From positions 1 through 64,000 of the forward strand of contig PDZS01000022.1 of assembly GCA_002753225.1 (NCBI GenBank): 64,000 bases of DNA, given 5' to 3'. The notes under the pieces were generated by a model. The model saw only the letters and a list, made by a program, of their open reading frames with translations. It was not told the origin of the DNA and made no database searches. This document shows positions 1-9,267 of this stretch, piece by piece. Every line of letters begins with the position of its first letter. Position 1 is the first letter of the stretch. The position numbers were made by a program, and so were the translations under genes. The DNA is from Deltaproteobacteria bacterium YD0425bin51 (GTDB lineage Bacteria; Desulfobacterota; Desulfobacteria; Desulfobacterales; YD0425bin51).

Positions 1-108
1 TAAATATGGAATATTTATTATTTTATTTTTTTAGCTTGAAAAGTTTAATATAGATAATATATAGAGACAATAATAATCTTTAACTTAAAAATTCTAGGAG
101 AAAAAATT

Positions 109-1350
109 ATGATTATGGATTTTATTACTAAAATTATCATAGATTTTAAGACTCATTTATGGTTATACCTATCAATGCCAGTTATAGCTGCTGTAATAGG
201 CTATGTTACAAAAATAGTTGCTATTCGCATGATGTTTGAGCCAATCGAATTTATTGGAATAAAGCCATACTTTGGCTGGCAGGGAATAGTTCCTCGAAAA
301 GCTAAGCACATGGCAACAATAGCATGTGATACAATGACTTCAAAACTAATATCCCCGACAGAAATATTTAATAGAATTGATCCTAAGCGTGTAGCCCAAG
401 AAATCGAAAGACCAATATTAGATTTAACAGATAGGATTGCTCATGAAGTTATGTCTCAGTATCAGCCTGGGCTATGGGAATCTATGCCGGAAAGAATGCG
501 TAACATTTTTATTAATCGCATTAAAGCTGAAACTCCTGGCGCTGTAGCTCATATAATGGAAAACGTTAAGGCAAATCTGGATGAAGTATTTGACCTAAAA
601 GATATGGTAATAAGTAACCTTATGCGTGACAAAGAACTTATAAACAGCATTTTCTTGGAATCAGGAAGAAAAGAATTTAACTTCATTAGAAATTCCGGAA
701 TTTATTTTGGCTTTGCGATTGGACTTGTTCAGATGTTAACATGGATATTAACTCATTCAACTTATGTTATGCCTATTTTTGGCGGTTTTACCGGATGGTT
801 TACAGACTGGCTGGCTCTTAAAATGATTTTTTATCCAAAATACCCTACAACATATTTGGGTTTCATCAAATGGCAGGGACTATTTTTAAAAAGACGCAAA
901 GAGGTAGCTTCTGAATATGGGGCTCTAATTGCTGATAAAATCTTAACACCAAGCGCAATTATTGAGGCAGTTTTAAAAGGACCTTTAGCAGATAATTTGT
1001 TTGATATGATTCAAAAACATATACACAGGGTTATAGATGAACAAGCAGGTATGCTGCAGCCTATTGTTGTTTTTGCTGTAGGAAGCAACAAGTATATAGA
1101 AATGAAAAAAGTAGTTGCAGAAAAAATGGTAAAACACCTTCCTCGAACGCTTAAGCATATTGAGAAATACGCAGGTGATGCTATGGATATTAGAAATACA
1201 ATAGTACAAAAAATGCAGGAATTATCTCCTGAAGAATTTGAACAGCTTATCCGTCCTGCTTTCCAACAAGATGAATGGATTCTTATAACTGTTGGAGCAG
1301 TACTTGGCTTTTTGGTTGGTGAATTACAGGTTTTTCTAATGACTCATTAA
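109..1350 (+). CDS. DUF445 family membrane protein
   Basis: A 413-residue protein of the DUF445 (YheB-like) family, whose biochemical role is not established. Hydrophobic segments lie near residues 15-37, 195-222 (with a GGFTGWFTDWLALK motif) and at the C terminus (about 388-408). The stretch between them is charged and helical. The two copies of a 'G(Y/F)(V/F)T..(I/L)A(I/L)(R/K)M' motif, followed by a 'GWQGIVPRK' or 'KWQGLFLKR' motif, are the internal repeat typical of this family. The start at 109 has a TAGGAG ribosome site 8 bases upstream; an in-frame ATG lies two codons later. It is followed by a promoter-like region and the metF-hdrA operon, and no functional link to that operon is evident. 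Confidence 0.85.
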   Translation: MIMDFITKIIIDFKTHLWLYLSMPVIAAVIGYVTKIVAIRMMFEPIEFIGIKPYFGWQGIVPRKAKHMATIACDTMTSKLISPTEIFNRIDPKRVAQEIERPILDLTDRIAHEVMSQYQPGLWESMPERMRNIFINRIKAETPGAVAHIMENVKANLDEVFDLKDMVISNLMRDKELINSIFLESGRKEFNFIRNSGIYFGFAIGLVQMLTWILTHSTYVMPIFGGFTGWFTDWLALKMIFYPKYPTTYLGFIKWQGLFLKRRKEVASEYGALIADKILTPSAIIEAVLKGPLADNLFDMIQKHIHRVIDEQAGMLQPIVVFAVGSNKYIEMKKVVAEKMVKHLPRTLKHIEKYAGDAMDIRNTIVQKMQELSPEEFEQLIRPAFQQDEWILITVGAVLGFLVGELQVFLMTH

Positions 1351-1365
1351 TACATCTAATTAGCA

Positions 1366-1396
1366 TTGACAAATTTATTGTTGTGAGACATATATT
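1366..1396 (+). promoter_or_regulatory. Putative sigma70 promoter of the metF-hdrA operon
   Basis: A perfect TTGACA (1366-1371) is followed 19 bases later by TATATT (1391-1396). The spacer is 2 bases longer than ideal, though an alternative -10 in the overlapping CATATA gives 17. It sits in the only non-coding gap before the metF-like gene, whose ribosome site GGAGGTG lies just downstream. This is inferred from sequence only. Confidence 0.45.
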
Positions 1397-1423
1397 AAAA
1401 TTAAACTAATCTGGAGGTGAAAT

Positions 1424-2293
1424 ATGACTTTAAAATCAAAACTTGAAGCAGGTAATTTTGCTATTTTGGCGGAAATAGACCCACCCAAAGGTGTGGATGT
1501 CTCGATGATGATAAATAATGCTATGAAAGTAAAAGGTGATGTAGATGCTTTTATAGTACCTGAAATGAGCAGCGCTGTTATGAGAATGAGTGCTCTTGGC
1601 GGAGCTATGATTCTTCAATCAAAAGGTATGGAAACAGTAATGCAGGTTTGCTGTAGAGATAGAAATCAGCTTGCACTTCAAGCTGATATCCTTGCTGCAT
1701 ATTCATGCGGAATAAAAAATATAATGGCTCTAACAGGAGACAGCCCAACAATAGGTGATCATAGCCAAGCTAAGGGTGTATACAACATTACATTGTTAGA
1801 ACTTATTCATACCATAAAGATACTCCAAACAGGGAGAGATATGGCAGGTATTGAACTTACAGGAAAACCTGAATTTTTAGTAGGTTCAACAGTTAACGCT
1901 GGATTAAAAGGGAATGATTTGGAAGTTGAATTAGAAGAAATGAATAAAAAAGTTGAAGAAGGAACAAAGTTTTTTATAACACCTCCATTATTTAGCATTG
2001 AATCAATAGAATCATTTCTTAATGTTGTAGATCACAGGAAAACAAAAATTATACCAACAGTATTACTCCTTAAATCTGTAGGTATGGCAAGATATATGAA
2101 CCGTAATATGAACCACATCCATGTTCCTGAAGATATGATAATGCGAATTCAGAAGGCTGCTGATAAAAAGGCAGAGTGTGTTTTGATAGCTAATCAAATA
2201 ATTAAAAATTTTAAAGAAGAAGGATTTAGCGGCGTTAATATATCCACAATTGGTTGGGAAGACAAACTTCCAGAAATTATTAAAGGGATATGA
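1424..2293 (+). CDS. Methylenetetrahydrofolate reductase-like protein (MetF family, paralog 1)
   Basis: A 289-residue MetF-family (beta/alpha)8 flavoprotein. The family reduces 5,10-methylene-THF to 5-methyl-THF in the methyl branch of the Wood-Ljungdahl pathway. Visible family features are the N-terminal '[11 protein letters not shown]', 'QVCCRDRN' followed by '[25 protein letters not shown]' in separate blocks (FAD site), and a C-terminal '[12 protein letters not shown]'. A strong GGAGGTG ribosome site precedes the ATG. Its stop lies within a few bases of the hdrA start, so the two are translationally coupled. A second MetF-family gene lies at 7899, so this copy may be the catalytic partner of HdrA or a diverged subunit. 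Family assignment is strong; substrate is inferred. Confidence 0.85.
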   Translation: MTLKSKLEAGNFAILAEIDPPKGVDVSMMINNAMKVKGDVDAFIVPEMSSAVMRMSALGGAMILQSKGMETVMQVCCRDRNQLALQADILAAYSCGIKNIMALTGDSPTIGDHSQAKGVYNITLLELIHTIKILQTGRDMAGIELTGKPEFLVGSTVNAGLKGNDLEVELEEMNKKVEEGTKFFITPPLFSIESIESFLNVVDHRKTKIIPTVLLLKSVGMARYMNRNMNHIHVPEDMIMRIQKAADKKAECVLIANQIIKNFKEEGFSGVNISTIGWEDKLPEIIKGI

Positions 2294-2295
2294 TT

Positions 2296-5200
2296 ATGGA
2301 AAATAAAAACAAAAATACTACAGGCGCTGTTATGGTTGTTGGCGGAGGAATTGCAGGTATGCAATCTGCAATTGATCTTGCTAATTCAGGCTACTATGTA
2401 TATCTCGTTGAAAAATCACCTGCAATTGGAGGATTAATGTCTCAGTTGGATAAGACATTTCCAACTAATGACTGTGCTATGTGAGTTATCTCACCAAAAC
2501 TGGTCGAGGTCGGCCGGCATTTAAACATTGAAATATTAACAAATACTGAAATTTTAAAACTTGAAGGTGAAGAAGGTTCTTTTACAGCTCGTATTAAAAA
2601 GCTCCCCAGATTTATTGATATGTCAAAATGTACGAGCTGCGGTGAATGCGCAAAAGTCTGTCCAGTTGAATTTCCAAATGAATACGATGAAGGACTTTCA
2701 GTTAGAAAAGCTATTTATAAAAAATATCCACAGGCAATTCCAGGAGCATTCAGCATTGAAAAAACAGATAAAGCCCCATGCAGATTAGCATGTCCCGCTG
2801 GTCTTAATGTTCAGGGTTATGTCCAGATGGTAAAGCAGGGCAAATATAAAGAAGCTCTTGAAATCATTATGGATGAACTTCCACTTCCTGGAGTACTTGG
2901 TAGAATATGTCCACATGGATGCGAAGAAGGCTGCCGCAGATGTGAAGTGGATCATCCTGTTGCCATCAGAAATCTTAAAAGACTAGCTGCTGATCAGTTT
3001 GATCCTAGGCAGATAAAAATTGAATGCCTCCCAGAAAGACCTGAAAAAGTAGCAATTATAGGGTCTGGTCCTGCTGGATTATCTGCTGCATATCATCTGG
3101 CACGCAGAGGAATAAAATCAACTATTTTTGAAGCAATGCCAAAGCCTGGTGGAATGCTGAGGGTTGGAATACCAGAGCACCGCCTGCCTAAAGATGTTTT
3201 GGATAAGGAAATAGAAGTAATTACAAATCTTGGCGTAGAAATAAAAACAAATACAAGGCTTGGTCAGGATTTTACAGTGGACGAGCTTTTTAACAAAGGA
3301 TACAGCGCTGTTTATCTGGCTCTTGGCGCTCATAAGGGAATAGAATTAGGAGTTCCTGGAGAAAAAGCTATTGGAGTCCGCCAAGGTGTTGATTTTTTAA
3401 GAGAAGTAAATTTAACAGGTAAAGCTGAAGTAGGTAAAAAAGTCGCAATAATAGGCGGTGGAAATGTTGCTATTGATGTTTCAAGGGCAGCTGTTAGACT
3501 CGGAGCCGAAAAAGTAACAATAATATATAGAAGAACCAGATCAGAAATGCCTGCTTGGGAGGAAGAAATTCAAGCTGCTGAACATGAAAGAGTTAAAATC
3601 ATATATTTAGCTGCTCCTCAGGAAATATTGACTCATGATGGCAAAGTATCAGCAATTAGATGTATAAAGATGAAACTTGGTGATCCTGACTCATCAGGAA
3701 GAAGAAAACCTATTCCTGTTCCCGGAAGTGAGTATGACATTGAAGTTGATCAGATTATTCCAGCAATAGGACAACAACCTGATCTTTCAGCAATTGAAGA
3801 TGTAGATGGTTTAAAATTTTCAAAATGGGGAACATCAGAAGTTGATCCTGTTACTTACGCTACAGGTAGAAAAGGAGTTTTTGCAGGGGGTGACTTGCAG
3901 ACAGGACCTTGGATTGCAATTGGCGCTATTGCTTCAGGAAAAGAAGCTTCTGAGTCAATTATAAGATATTTGGACGGACAGGATATGGCATCTGGCCGTG
4001 AAGAAAAATCTAATGATAACCCTCTCTATCGTCCTATTCCTAAAAATATTAAAAAAAGAGCAAGGCTTGCCATGCCTGAGCTTCCTGTCAAAGAGCGTGA
4101 GAGGAATTTTAAAGAAGTTGAACTTGGTTATGATGATATAAACGGAAAGATAGAAGCAGATCGATGTTTAAACTGTGGATATTGTTCTGAATGTCTACAA
4201 TGCGTTGATGCCTGTCTTGCTAAAGCAATAGTTCATAATGATAAAGCTTATGAACAAGATATTAAAGTAGGTTCTGTTATTTTAAGTCCTGGGTGTAAAC
4301 CTTTTGATCCTTCTATTTTGACACAATTCTATCATTATAATGGCAATCCAAATGTAGTTACAAGCCTTGAATTTGAAAGAATACTCAGTGCGTCAGGTCC
4401 TACAATGGGACATTTAATAAGACCTTCAGACCACAAAGAACCTAAAAAGATTGCATGGCTGCAATGTATTGGTTCAAGGGACCTGAATCGATGCGGTAAT
4501 GGATATTGTTCATCTGTATGCTGCATGTATGCAATCAAAGATGCAATGATTGCTAAAGAACATGGCGGCAAAGACCTTGACTGCGTTATTTTTAATATGG
4601 ACATAAGGTCTTTTGGAAAAGATTATGAGAAATATTATAACAGAGCAAAAGATAAAGAGGGAGTTAAATTTGTAAAATCCCGTATTCATACAATTGATGA
4701 GGTTAAAGAGACAGGAGATCTTAGAATCAGATACACTGACGAATCTGATAATATTAAGGTAGAAGATTATAACATGATTGTTCTTTCAGTTGGTCTTGCA
4801 GTAGATGAATCAGCTGCAGAAATTGCAAAAAGACTTAATGTTGATCTGAACAAATATAAATTTGTTGATACAAAACCTTTTACTCCTCTTGAGACTTCAC
4901 GTTCTGGCGTATATGTATGCGGTACATTCCAAGGACCAAAAGATATACCAGGATCTGTTACAGAAGCAAGTGCTGCTGCATGCGCTGCTGCAATAAAACT
5001 TTCTGATGCCAGGTACAGTTGTACAAAAACCATTCAAATACCAGATGAAATTGATATTAATGAACAAGAACCAAGAATTGGAGTTTTTGTCTGCAAATGC
5101 GGAATTAATATTGCAGGTGTCGTTAACGTCCCTGAAGTTAAAAAATATTCTGAAACTCTTCCTTATGTTGTTTTTGCAAAAGATGATTTATTTACATGCA

Positions 5201-6741
5201 GTCAGGACGCACAGACTCTTATGAAAGAAATCATAAAAGAGCATAAATTAAATAGGGTCGTAGTAGCCTCATGCAGCCCTAAAACCCATGAGCCTATTTT
5301 TATGGATACAATGACATCCATTGGCTTAAATAAATATCTTTTTGAAATGGCTAACATCCGCAATCAAGATTCATGGATACATACTCATACCCCTGAGAAA
5401 GCAACTGAAAAAGCAAAAGAATTGGTAAAAATGGCAGTTGCTCGTGCTGGAAAGCTTAAACCTCTTCATGAAAAAAGAATACCAGTAATTAAAAGAGCTC
5501 TTGTTATAGGCGGTGGAATTGCAGGTATGAATGCATCACTTGGTTTAGCAGATCAAGGATTTGAAGTTGTTCTTATAGAAAAGGAAACCAAGCTAGGAGG
5601 AATGGCTCGCAAACTTACAAAGACTATTGAAGGCGGGGACATACAGGAATATTTAACTAATCTTATTGAAAGAGTTACAAAGCACCCCAACATTCAGGTT
5701 CTAACTCAATCTTTAATTGTTGGATTTTCAGGGTTTAAAGGAAACTTCAATACAGAAGTACTTGTTGGTCCTGGAATGTATGAAAGAAAAATTGCTCACG
5801 GTATTGTTATTGTTGCAACTGGCGCTAAAGAATATCGTCCAACTGAATACTTATATGGTCAAAATCCATATGTTGTGACTCAAGTTGAACTAGCCAAACG
5901 CCTTGAACAAGTAAATGGCGCAAAAGGACTTGAAAATATAGTAATGATTCAGTGCATTGGTTCTAGAAATGATAATAATCCAAACTGCTCAAGGATATGC
6001 TGTCAGTCTGCAATTAAAAATGCTCTTCATATAAAGGAACTTAATCCTGAAGCTCAAATATATATAATGTATCGTGATATAAGAACTTACGGTCTTATGG
6101 AAGACTATTTTACTGAAGCAAGGAAGAAAAATATCCTTTTCTTCAGATATGATCCAAATGAGCCTCCTGCTGTGGAATCTTCAGATAAAGGCGTTAAGGT
6201 TACTTTTAAGGACCATATAATCGGATTAAAATTACAGGTTGACGCAGATCTTCTAGCTTTGAGCGCTGGAATGGTAGCTGAAGATACCGATGAATTAACT
6301 TCAATCATGAAACTTGCCAGAAATCAAGAAGGTTACTTCATGGAAGTACATGTCAAGTTAAGACCTGTTGAAATGGCATCAGAAGGTATATTTATATGTG
6401 GAACAGCTCACAGCCCGAAATTAGTAACTGAATCAATATCCCAAGCTATGGCTGCTGCATCAAGGGCAACTACATTTTTATCTCAGCCCTATTTGACCTT
6501 ATCTGCTGTTACTGCTAAAGTTGAACAGGAAAGATGTGCATCTTGTCTTATTTGTGTAAGGTCTTGCCCATATGGAGTACCTAAAATCAATACAGAAGGA
6601 GTCAGCGAAATTGATGAAGCATTGTGCCATGGGTGTGGTATATGTTCATCCGAATGTCCGGCTAAAGCTATACATCTCAACTGGTATGAGGACGAGCAGA
6701 TATTAAGTAAAGTTGAAGCTTTATTGGAAGGAGTCATGTAG
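2296..6741 (+). CDS. hdrA: Selenocysteine-containing tandem HdrA with inserted NfnB/GltD-type NAD(P)H module
   Basis: A single 1481-residue flavo-iron-sulfur protein once UGA at 2482 is read as selenocysteine (residue 63); the frame is open on both sides. Order of parts: HdrA FAD fold (VVGGGIAGM) ending in '[20 protein letters not shown]', where homologs have Cys; a 4Fe-4S motif (C112, C115, C118, C122); a GltD/NfnB module with FAD (GSGPAGL near 256) and NAD(P)H (GGGNVAID near 387) sites; another Cys-rich cluster starting at C624; the rest of the first HdrA; a second HdrA (from about 930, FAD motif near 1072, without the Cys/Sec loop); and a C-terminal double 4Fe-4S ferredoxin (about 1413-1460). 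ATG 2296 is preferred over ATG 2290 because AAAGGG at 2282-2287 is correctly spaced for it. No HdrB or HdrC is adjacent, so it probably feeds MetF/MvhD rather than a heterodisulfide. Confidence 0.9.
2482..2517 (+). promoter_or_regulatory. UGA-Sec codon and SECIS-like hairpin in hdrA
   Basis: The in-frame TGA is at 2482-2484. Fifteen bases after it, a hairpin forms from 2500-2505 (CTGGTC) and 2512-2517 (GGCCGG), six pairs including G-U, around the loop GAGGTC. The loop carries an AGGUC element like that in the Escherichia coli fdhF SECIS. Distance and loop suit bacterial SelB-dependent recoding. The recoded residue falls exactly where HdrA homologs have the conserved cysteine of DCAMC. Confidence 0.85.
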
Positions 6742-6753
6742 AGGAGAAAATTT

Positions 6754-7188
6754 ATGGAACAAAATTTTGAGCCTATTATTATAGCCTTTTGCTGCAATTC
6801 ATGAGGGTATTCTGCTGCGGACCTGGCAGGTTCGATGAGACTAGAATATCCTTCAAATATCAAAATAATAAGAATACCTTGTACAGGAAAACTTGATATT
6901 ATTCATATTCTTCGCGCTTTTGAAAAAGGAGCAGACGGTGTTTATGCAGTTGGGTGTCTGGAAGGAAGCTGTCAGTTTAACAATGGTAATATAAGATCGC
7001 GTAAAAGGATTGAACAAGCCAAAAAGCTTTTAGATACTATTGGTGTTGGAGGGGAAAGAGTTGCAATGTATAACCTATCATCTGGTGAAGGTACACATTT
7101 TGCAAGTTACGCCAAAGAAATGAACGAGAAAATACAAAAAATAGGACCAAATCCTATAAAACTAGCAAAAAAAAGAATGGCAGCATGA
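6754..7188 (+). CDS. mvhD: MvhD-type iron-sulfur electron-transfer subunit, selenoprotein
   Basis: A 144-residue MvhD (F420-non-reducing hydrogenase iron-sulfur subunit) protein. The ATG at 6754 has GAGGAG 7 bases upstream, and the frame reads through TGA at 6802 (residue 17). The N terminus then becomes 'IIAFCCNS-Sec-GYSAADLAG', matching the family motif CNWC.Y..AD with Sec for the second Cys. Later Cys motifs 'IPCTGKLD' and 'GCLEGSCQF' are typical and bind a 2Fe-2S cluster in known homologs. MvhD normally docks on HdrA and passes electrons to its flavin. Here it would join HdrA to MetV/MetF. Without recoding only a truncated product from ATG 6835 would be made, which would lose the cluster Cys. 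Confidence 0.9.
6802..6834 (+). promoter_or_regulatory. UGA-Sec codon and SECIS-like hairpin in mvhD
   Basis: TGA at 6802-6804 is followed 13 bases later by a hairpin. Its arms are CGGACCT (6818-6824) and AGGTTCG (6828-6834), seven pairs including G-U, closing a GGC loop. Placement and size suit a bacterial SECIS. The Sec position equals a conserved Cys of the MvhD cluster-binding motif. Confidence 0.8.
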
Positions 7189-7233
7189 ACCAAAAAACAA
7201 TAAAATTTATATAGAAAGTGAGGCTTATTATTT

Positions 7234-7902
7234 ATGATAATTGCTGATAAAAAGCCAATTGAAGAAATCATTGAGGCAATAAAAGATTATAAAAAAATTT
7301 TAATTTTGGGATGCAATGAATGTGTTACAGTATGCGAGGCAGGAGGAAAAAAAGAGGTAGAAATACTAGCTTCAGCATTGAGAATGTATTTTCTAAATCA
7401 AAGCAAAGATGTTAAAATTGATGAAAAGACTCTGGAACGTCAATGCGATCATGAATATCTTGAAGAAATACGAAATACGGTAGAAAATTATGATTCAATT
7501 CTTTCACTTGCATGCGGAGTTGGCGTTCAATTTACAGCCGAGAAATATCATAGCACTCCTGTTTTCCCTGGAGTAAATACCTGTTTTCTAGGAGCTACTG
7601 AAGAACGCGGGGTATGGGTTGAAAGGTGTCAGGCCTGCGGGAAATGTATACTAGCAAGTACTGGTGGAATTTGTCCTGTTTCCAGATGCGCAAAGCGTAT
7701 ATTAAATGGTCCATGCGGAGGATCTAGTAAGGGGAAATGTGAGATAAATAAAGATCTTGCATGCGCATGGCAGTTGATAATTGATAGATTAAAAGCACTT
7801 GGGAAGTTAGATGAGTATGAAAAGATAACCCCTATAAAAGACTGGTCAACAGACAGAGCAGGGGGACCTCGAAAAGTTATCAGGGAGGATGTGAAACAAT
7901 GA
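7234..7902 (+). CDS. metV: MetV-like zinc/iron-sulfur subunit of methylene-THF reductase
   Basis: A 222-residue protein of the methylene-THF reductase C-terminal (MetV) family. It has an N-terminal 'GCNECVTVCEAGG' motif (about residues 27-39), then a Rossmann-like core, then a Cys-rich end with 'CQACGKC' and 'GGICPVSRCAKRILNGPCGG' and further Cys at 'GKCEI' and 'LACAW'. In acetogens MetV pairs with MetF and carries metal clusters that take electrons from HdrA or other partners. Its stop overlaps the following metF start (ATGA), which supports a stoichiometric MetVF pair. Start ATG 7234 has a weaker, distant GTGAGG. Confidence 0.88.
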   Translation: MIIADKKPIEEIIEAIKDYKKILILGCNECVTVCEAGGKKEVEILASALRMYFLNQSKDVKIDEKTLERQCDHEYLEEIRNTVENYDSILSLACGVGVQFTAEKYHSTPVFPGVNTCFLGATEERGVWVERCQACGKCILASTGGICPVSRCAKRILNGPCGGSSKGKCEINKDLACAWQLIIDRLKALGKLDEYEKITPIKDWSTDRAGGPRKVIREDVKQ

Positions 7903-8828
7903 ATATAAAAACACCTAGCAAATTAGAAAAAATACTAGCTTCAGGACAACTTGCAGTTACATCTGAATGCGGACCACCAAGGGGAACTAATGCTGAAGAG
8001 ATTATCAAAAAAGCAAAACTGATAAAAGATTATGTTGACGCTATAAATATAACAGATAACCAGACTTCTGTAACTAGGCTTTGCAGTCTAGCTTCTTGTA
8101 TTCACTTGAAATTAATGGGGCTTGAGCCTGTTCTTCAGATGGTCACTAGAGATCGAAATCGTATCGCAATCCAGAGCGATATTTTGGGAGCTGCATCCTT
8201 TGGTATAAATAATATTCTTTGTCTTTCCGGAGATCATCAGTGCTTTGGGGATTGTGCAAAAGGTCAAAATGTTTATGACCTTGATTCCATGCAACTGCTT
8301 CAAACTGTCAGATATATGAGGGATGAAGGTAAATTTTTGGGTGGTGATGACATTAAACATCCCCCCAAGATGTTTGTTGGAGCTGCTGAAAATCCTTTTG
8401 CTGATCCTTTTGAAATTCGTGCTCCACGTCTCGCTAAAAAGGTTGCGGCAGGTGCAGAATTTATCCAAACTCAATGTATATATAATCTTGAAAGATTTGA
8501 GCAATGGATGAAACTAGTCCGAGACAGGGGATTACATGAAAAGGTTTATATTTTAGCAGGAGTTACACCTTTAAAGTCTGCTGGCATGGCTAAATATATG
8601 AAGAATAAAGTACCTGGAATGGATGTTCCAGATGAAATAGTAAAACGTATGGCAAGCAAGCCAAAAGAAAAGCAGCCTGAGGAAGGTATTAATATATGCA
8701 TAGAATCTATTCAGCGTCTTAAAGAAATTGAAGGGGTACGAGGATTTCATGTCATGGCTATTGAATGGGAAGAAAAAGTACCTGAAATTGTTCAAAGAGC
8801 TGGACTTTATCCTAGACCTAAAGAATAA
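7899..8828 (+). CDS. metF: Methylenetetrahydrofolate reductase (MetF, paralog 2)
   Basis: A 309-residue MetF flavoprotein that reduces methylene-THF to methyl-THF. Family blocks visible: 'VTSECGPPRGTNAEEI' (E for folate/hydride transfer), 'QMVTRDRNRIAIQSDILGA', 'ILCLSGDH', 'GAAENPFADP', 'GAEFIQTQCIYNLE' and 'ILAGVTPLKSAGMAKYM'. It overlaps metV by four bases with a strong GGGAGG ribosome site. It is longer than the copy at 1424 and lies next to metV, so it is the more likely catalytic MetF. The small C-terminal zinc-cluster extension of some MetF proteins is absent, which agrees with metV being a separate gene. Confidence 0.9.
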   Translation: MNIKTPSKLEKILASGQLAVTSECGPPRGTNAEEIIKKAKLIKDYVDAINITDNQTSVTRLCSLASCIHLKLMGLEPVLQMVTRDRNRIAIQSDILGAASFGINNILCLSGDHQCFGDCAKGQNVYDLDSMQLLQTVRYMRDEGKFLGGDDIKHPPKMFVGAAENPFADPFEIRAPRLAKKVAAGAEFIQTQCIYNLERFEQWMKLVRDRGLHEKVYILAGVTPLKSAGMAKYMKNKVPGMDVPDEIVKRMASKPKEKQPEEGINICIESIQRLKEIEGVRGFHVMAIEWEEKVPEIVQRAGLYPRPKE

Positions 8829-8873
8829 TTAATTTTTTTTTAATAATAATATATTTTATTTAAGGAGGAAATT

Positions 8874-9260
8874 ATGAGCGAAAAAAAAAGGGTACTTGTT
8901 GTAGATGATGAACCGGATTTCGCTTCAATTGTTCAGGCAAATTTAAAAAAAGAAGGCTTTGAAGTTGAAGTGGCTTATGATGGCTTAGAATGTATTGAAA
9001 AAGTAAAAGCAAATCCACCAGATGCAATCGTTCTCGATGTTATGATGCCTGAAATGGATGGTTATGAAGTATGCAAGAAATTAAAAAGCGATAAAAATTA
9101 TGAAAATATTCCAATAATTATGTTAACTGCTGTTGCTGATCATGTTGGTTCTACACGTTATTCCCATAGCGACGGCATGAGTATGGAAGCAGATGATTAT
9201 CTTCCTAAACCAGCTTCTTCAGAAGACATTACTGAAAGCGTAAAAAGGCTAGTCTCATAA
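8874..9260 (+). CDS. Stand-alone response regulator receiver protein
   Basis: A 128-residue single receiver (REC) domain with the acidic pair in 'VVDDEPD', phospho-acceptor D55 in 'IVLDVMMPEMDG', a T in 'IMLTAVAD' and K in 'YLPKPAS'. There is no output domain, so it works by protein contact, like CheY or Spo0F. It has a strong AAGGAGG ribosome site and follows metF by 45 bases, then precedes an AroE-like gene and two histidine kinases that could phosphorylate it. An insertion in 'HVGSTRYSHSDGMSMEADDYLP' lengthens the alpha4 region compared with CheY. Confidence 0.9.
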   Translation: MSEKKRVLVVDDEPDFASIVQANLKKEGFEVEVAYDGLECIEKVKANPPDAIVLDVMMPEMDGYEVCKKLKSDKNYENIPIIMLTAVADHVGSTRYSHSDGMSMEADDYLPKPASSEDITESVKRLVS

Positions 9261-9267
9261 TAAAAAA

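Noticed and set aside
2561..2788. Possible separate 75-residue gene on the plus strand
   Set aside because: It overlaps hdrA in another frame, has no family similarity, and its basic composition looks like a shadow frame.
4335..5033. Long minus-strand frames inside hdrA
   Set aside because: They carry no motif or ribosome site and lie opposite a well-supported gene.
2290..6741. hdrA looked broken into a 64-residue piece and a 1373-residue piece, as in a pseudogene or sequencing error
   Set aside because: The frame continues without other stops through the TGA, the bridging residues match HdrA, and a SECIS-like hairpin follows, so selenocysteine is the better explanation.
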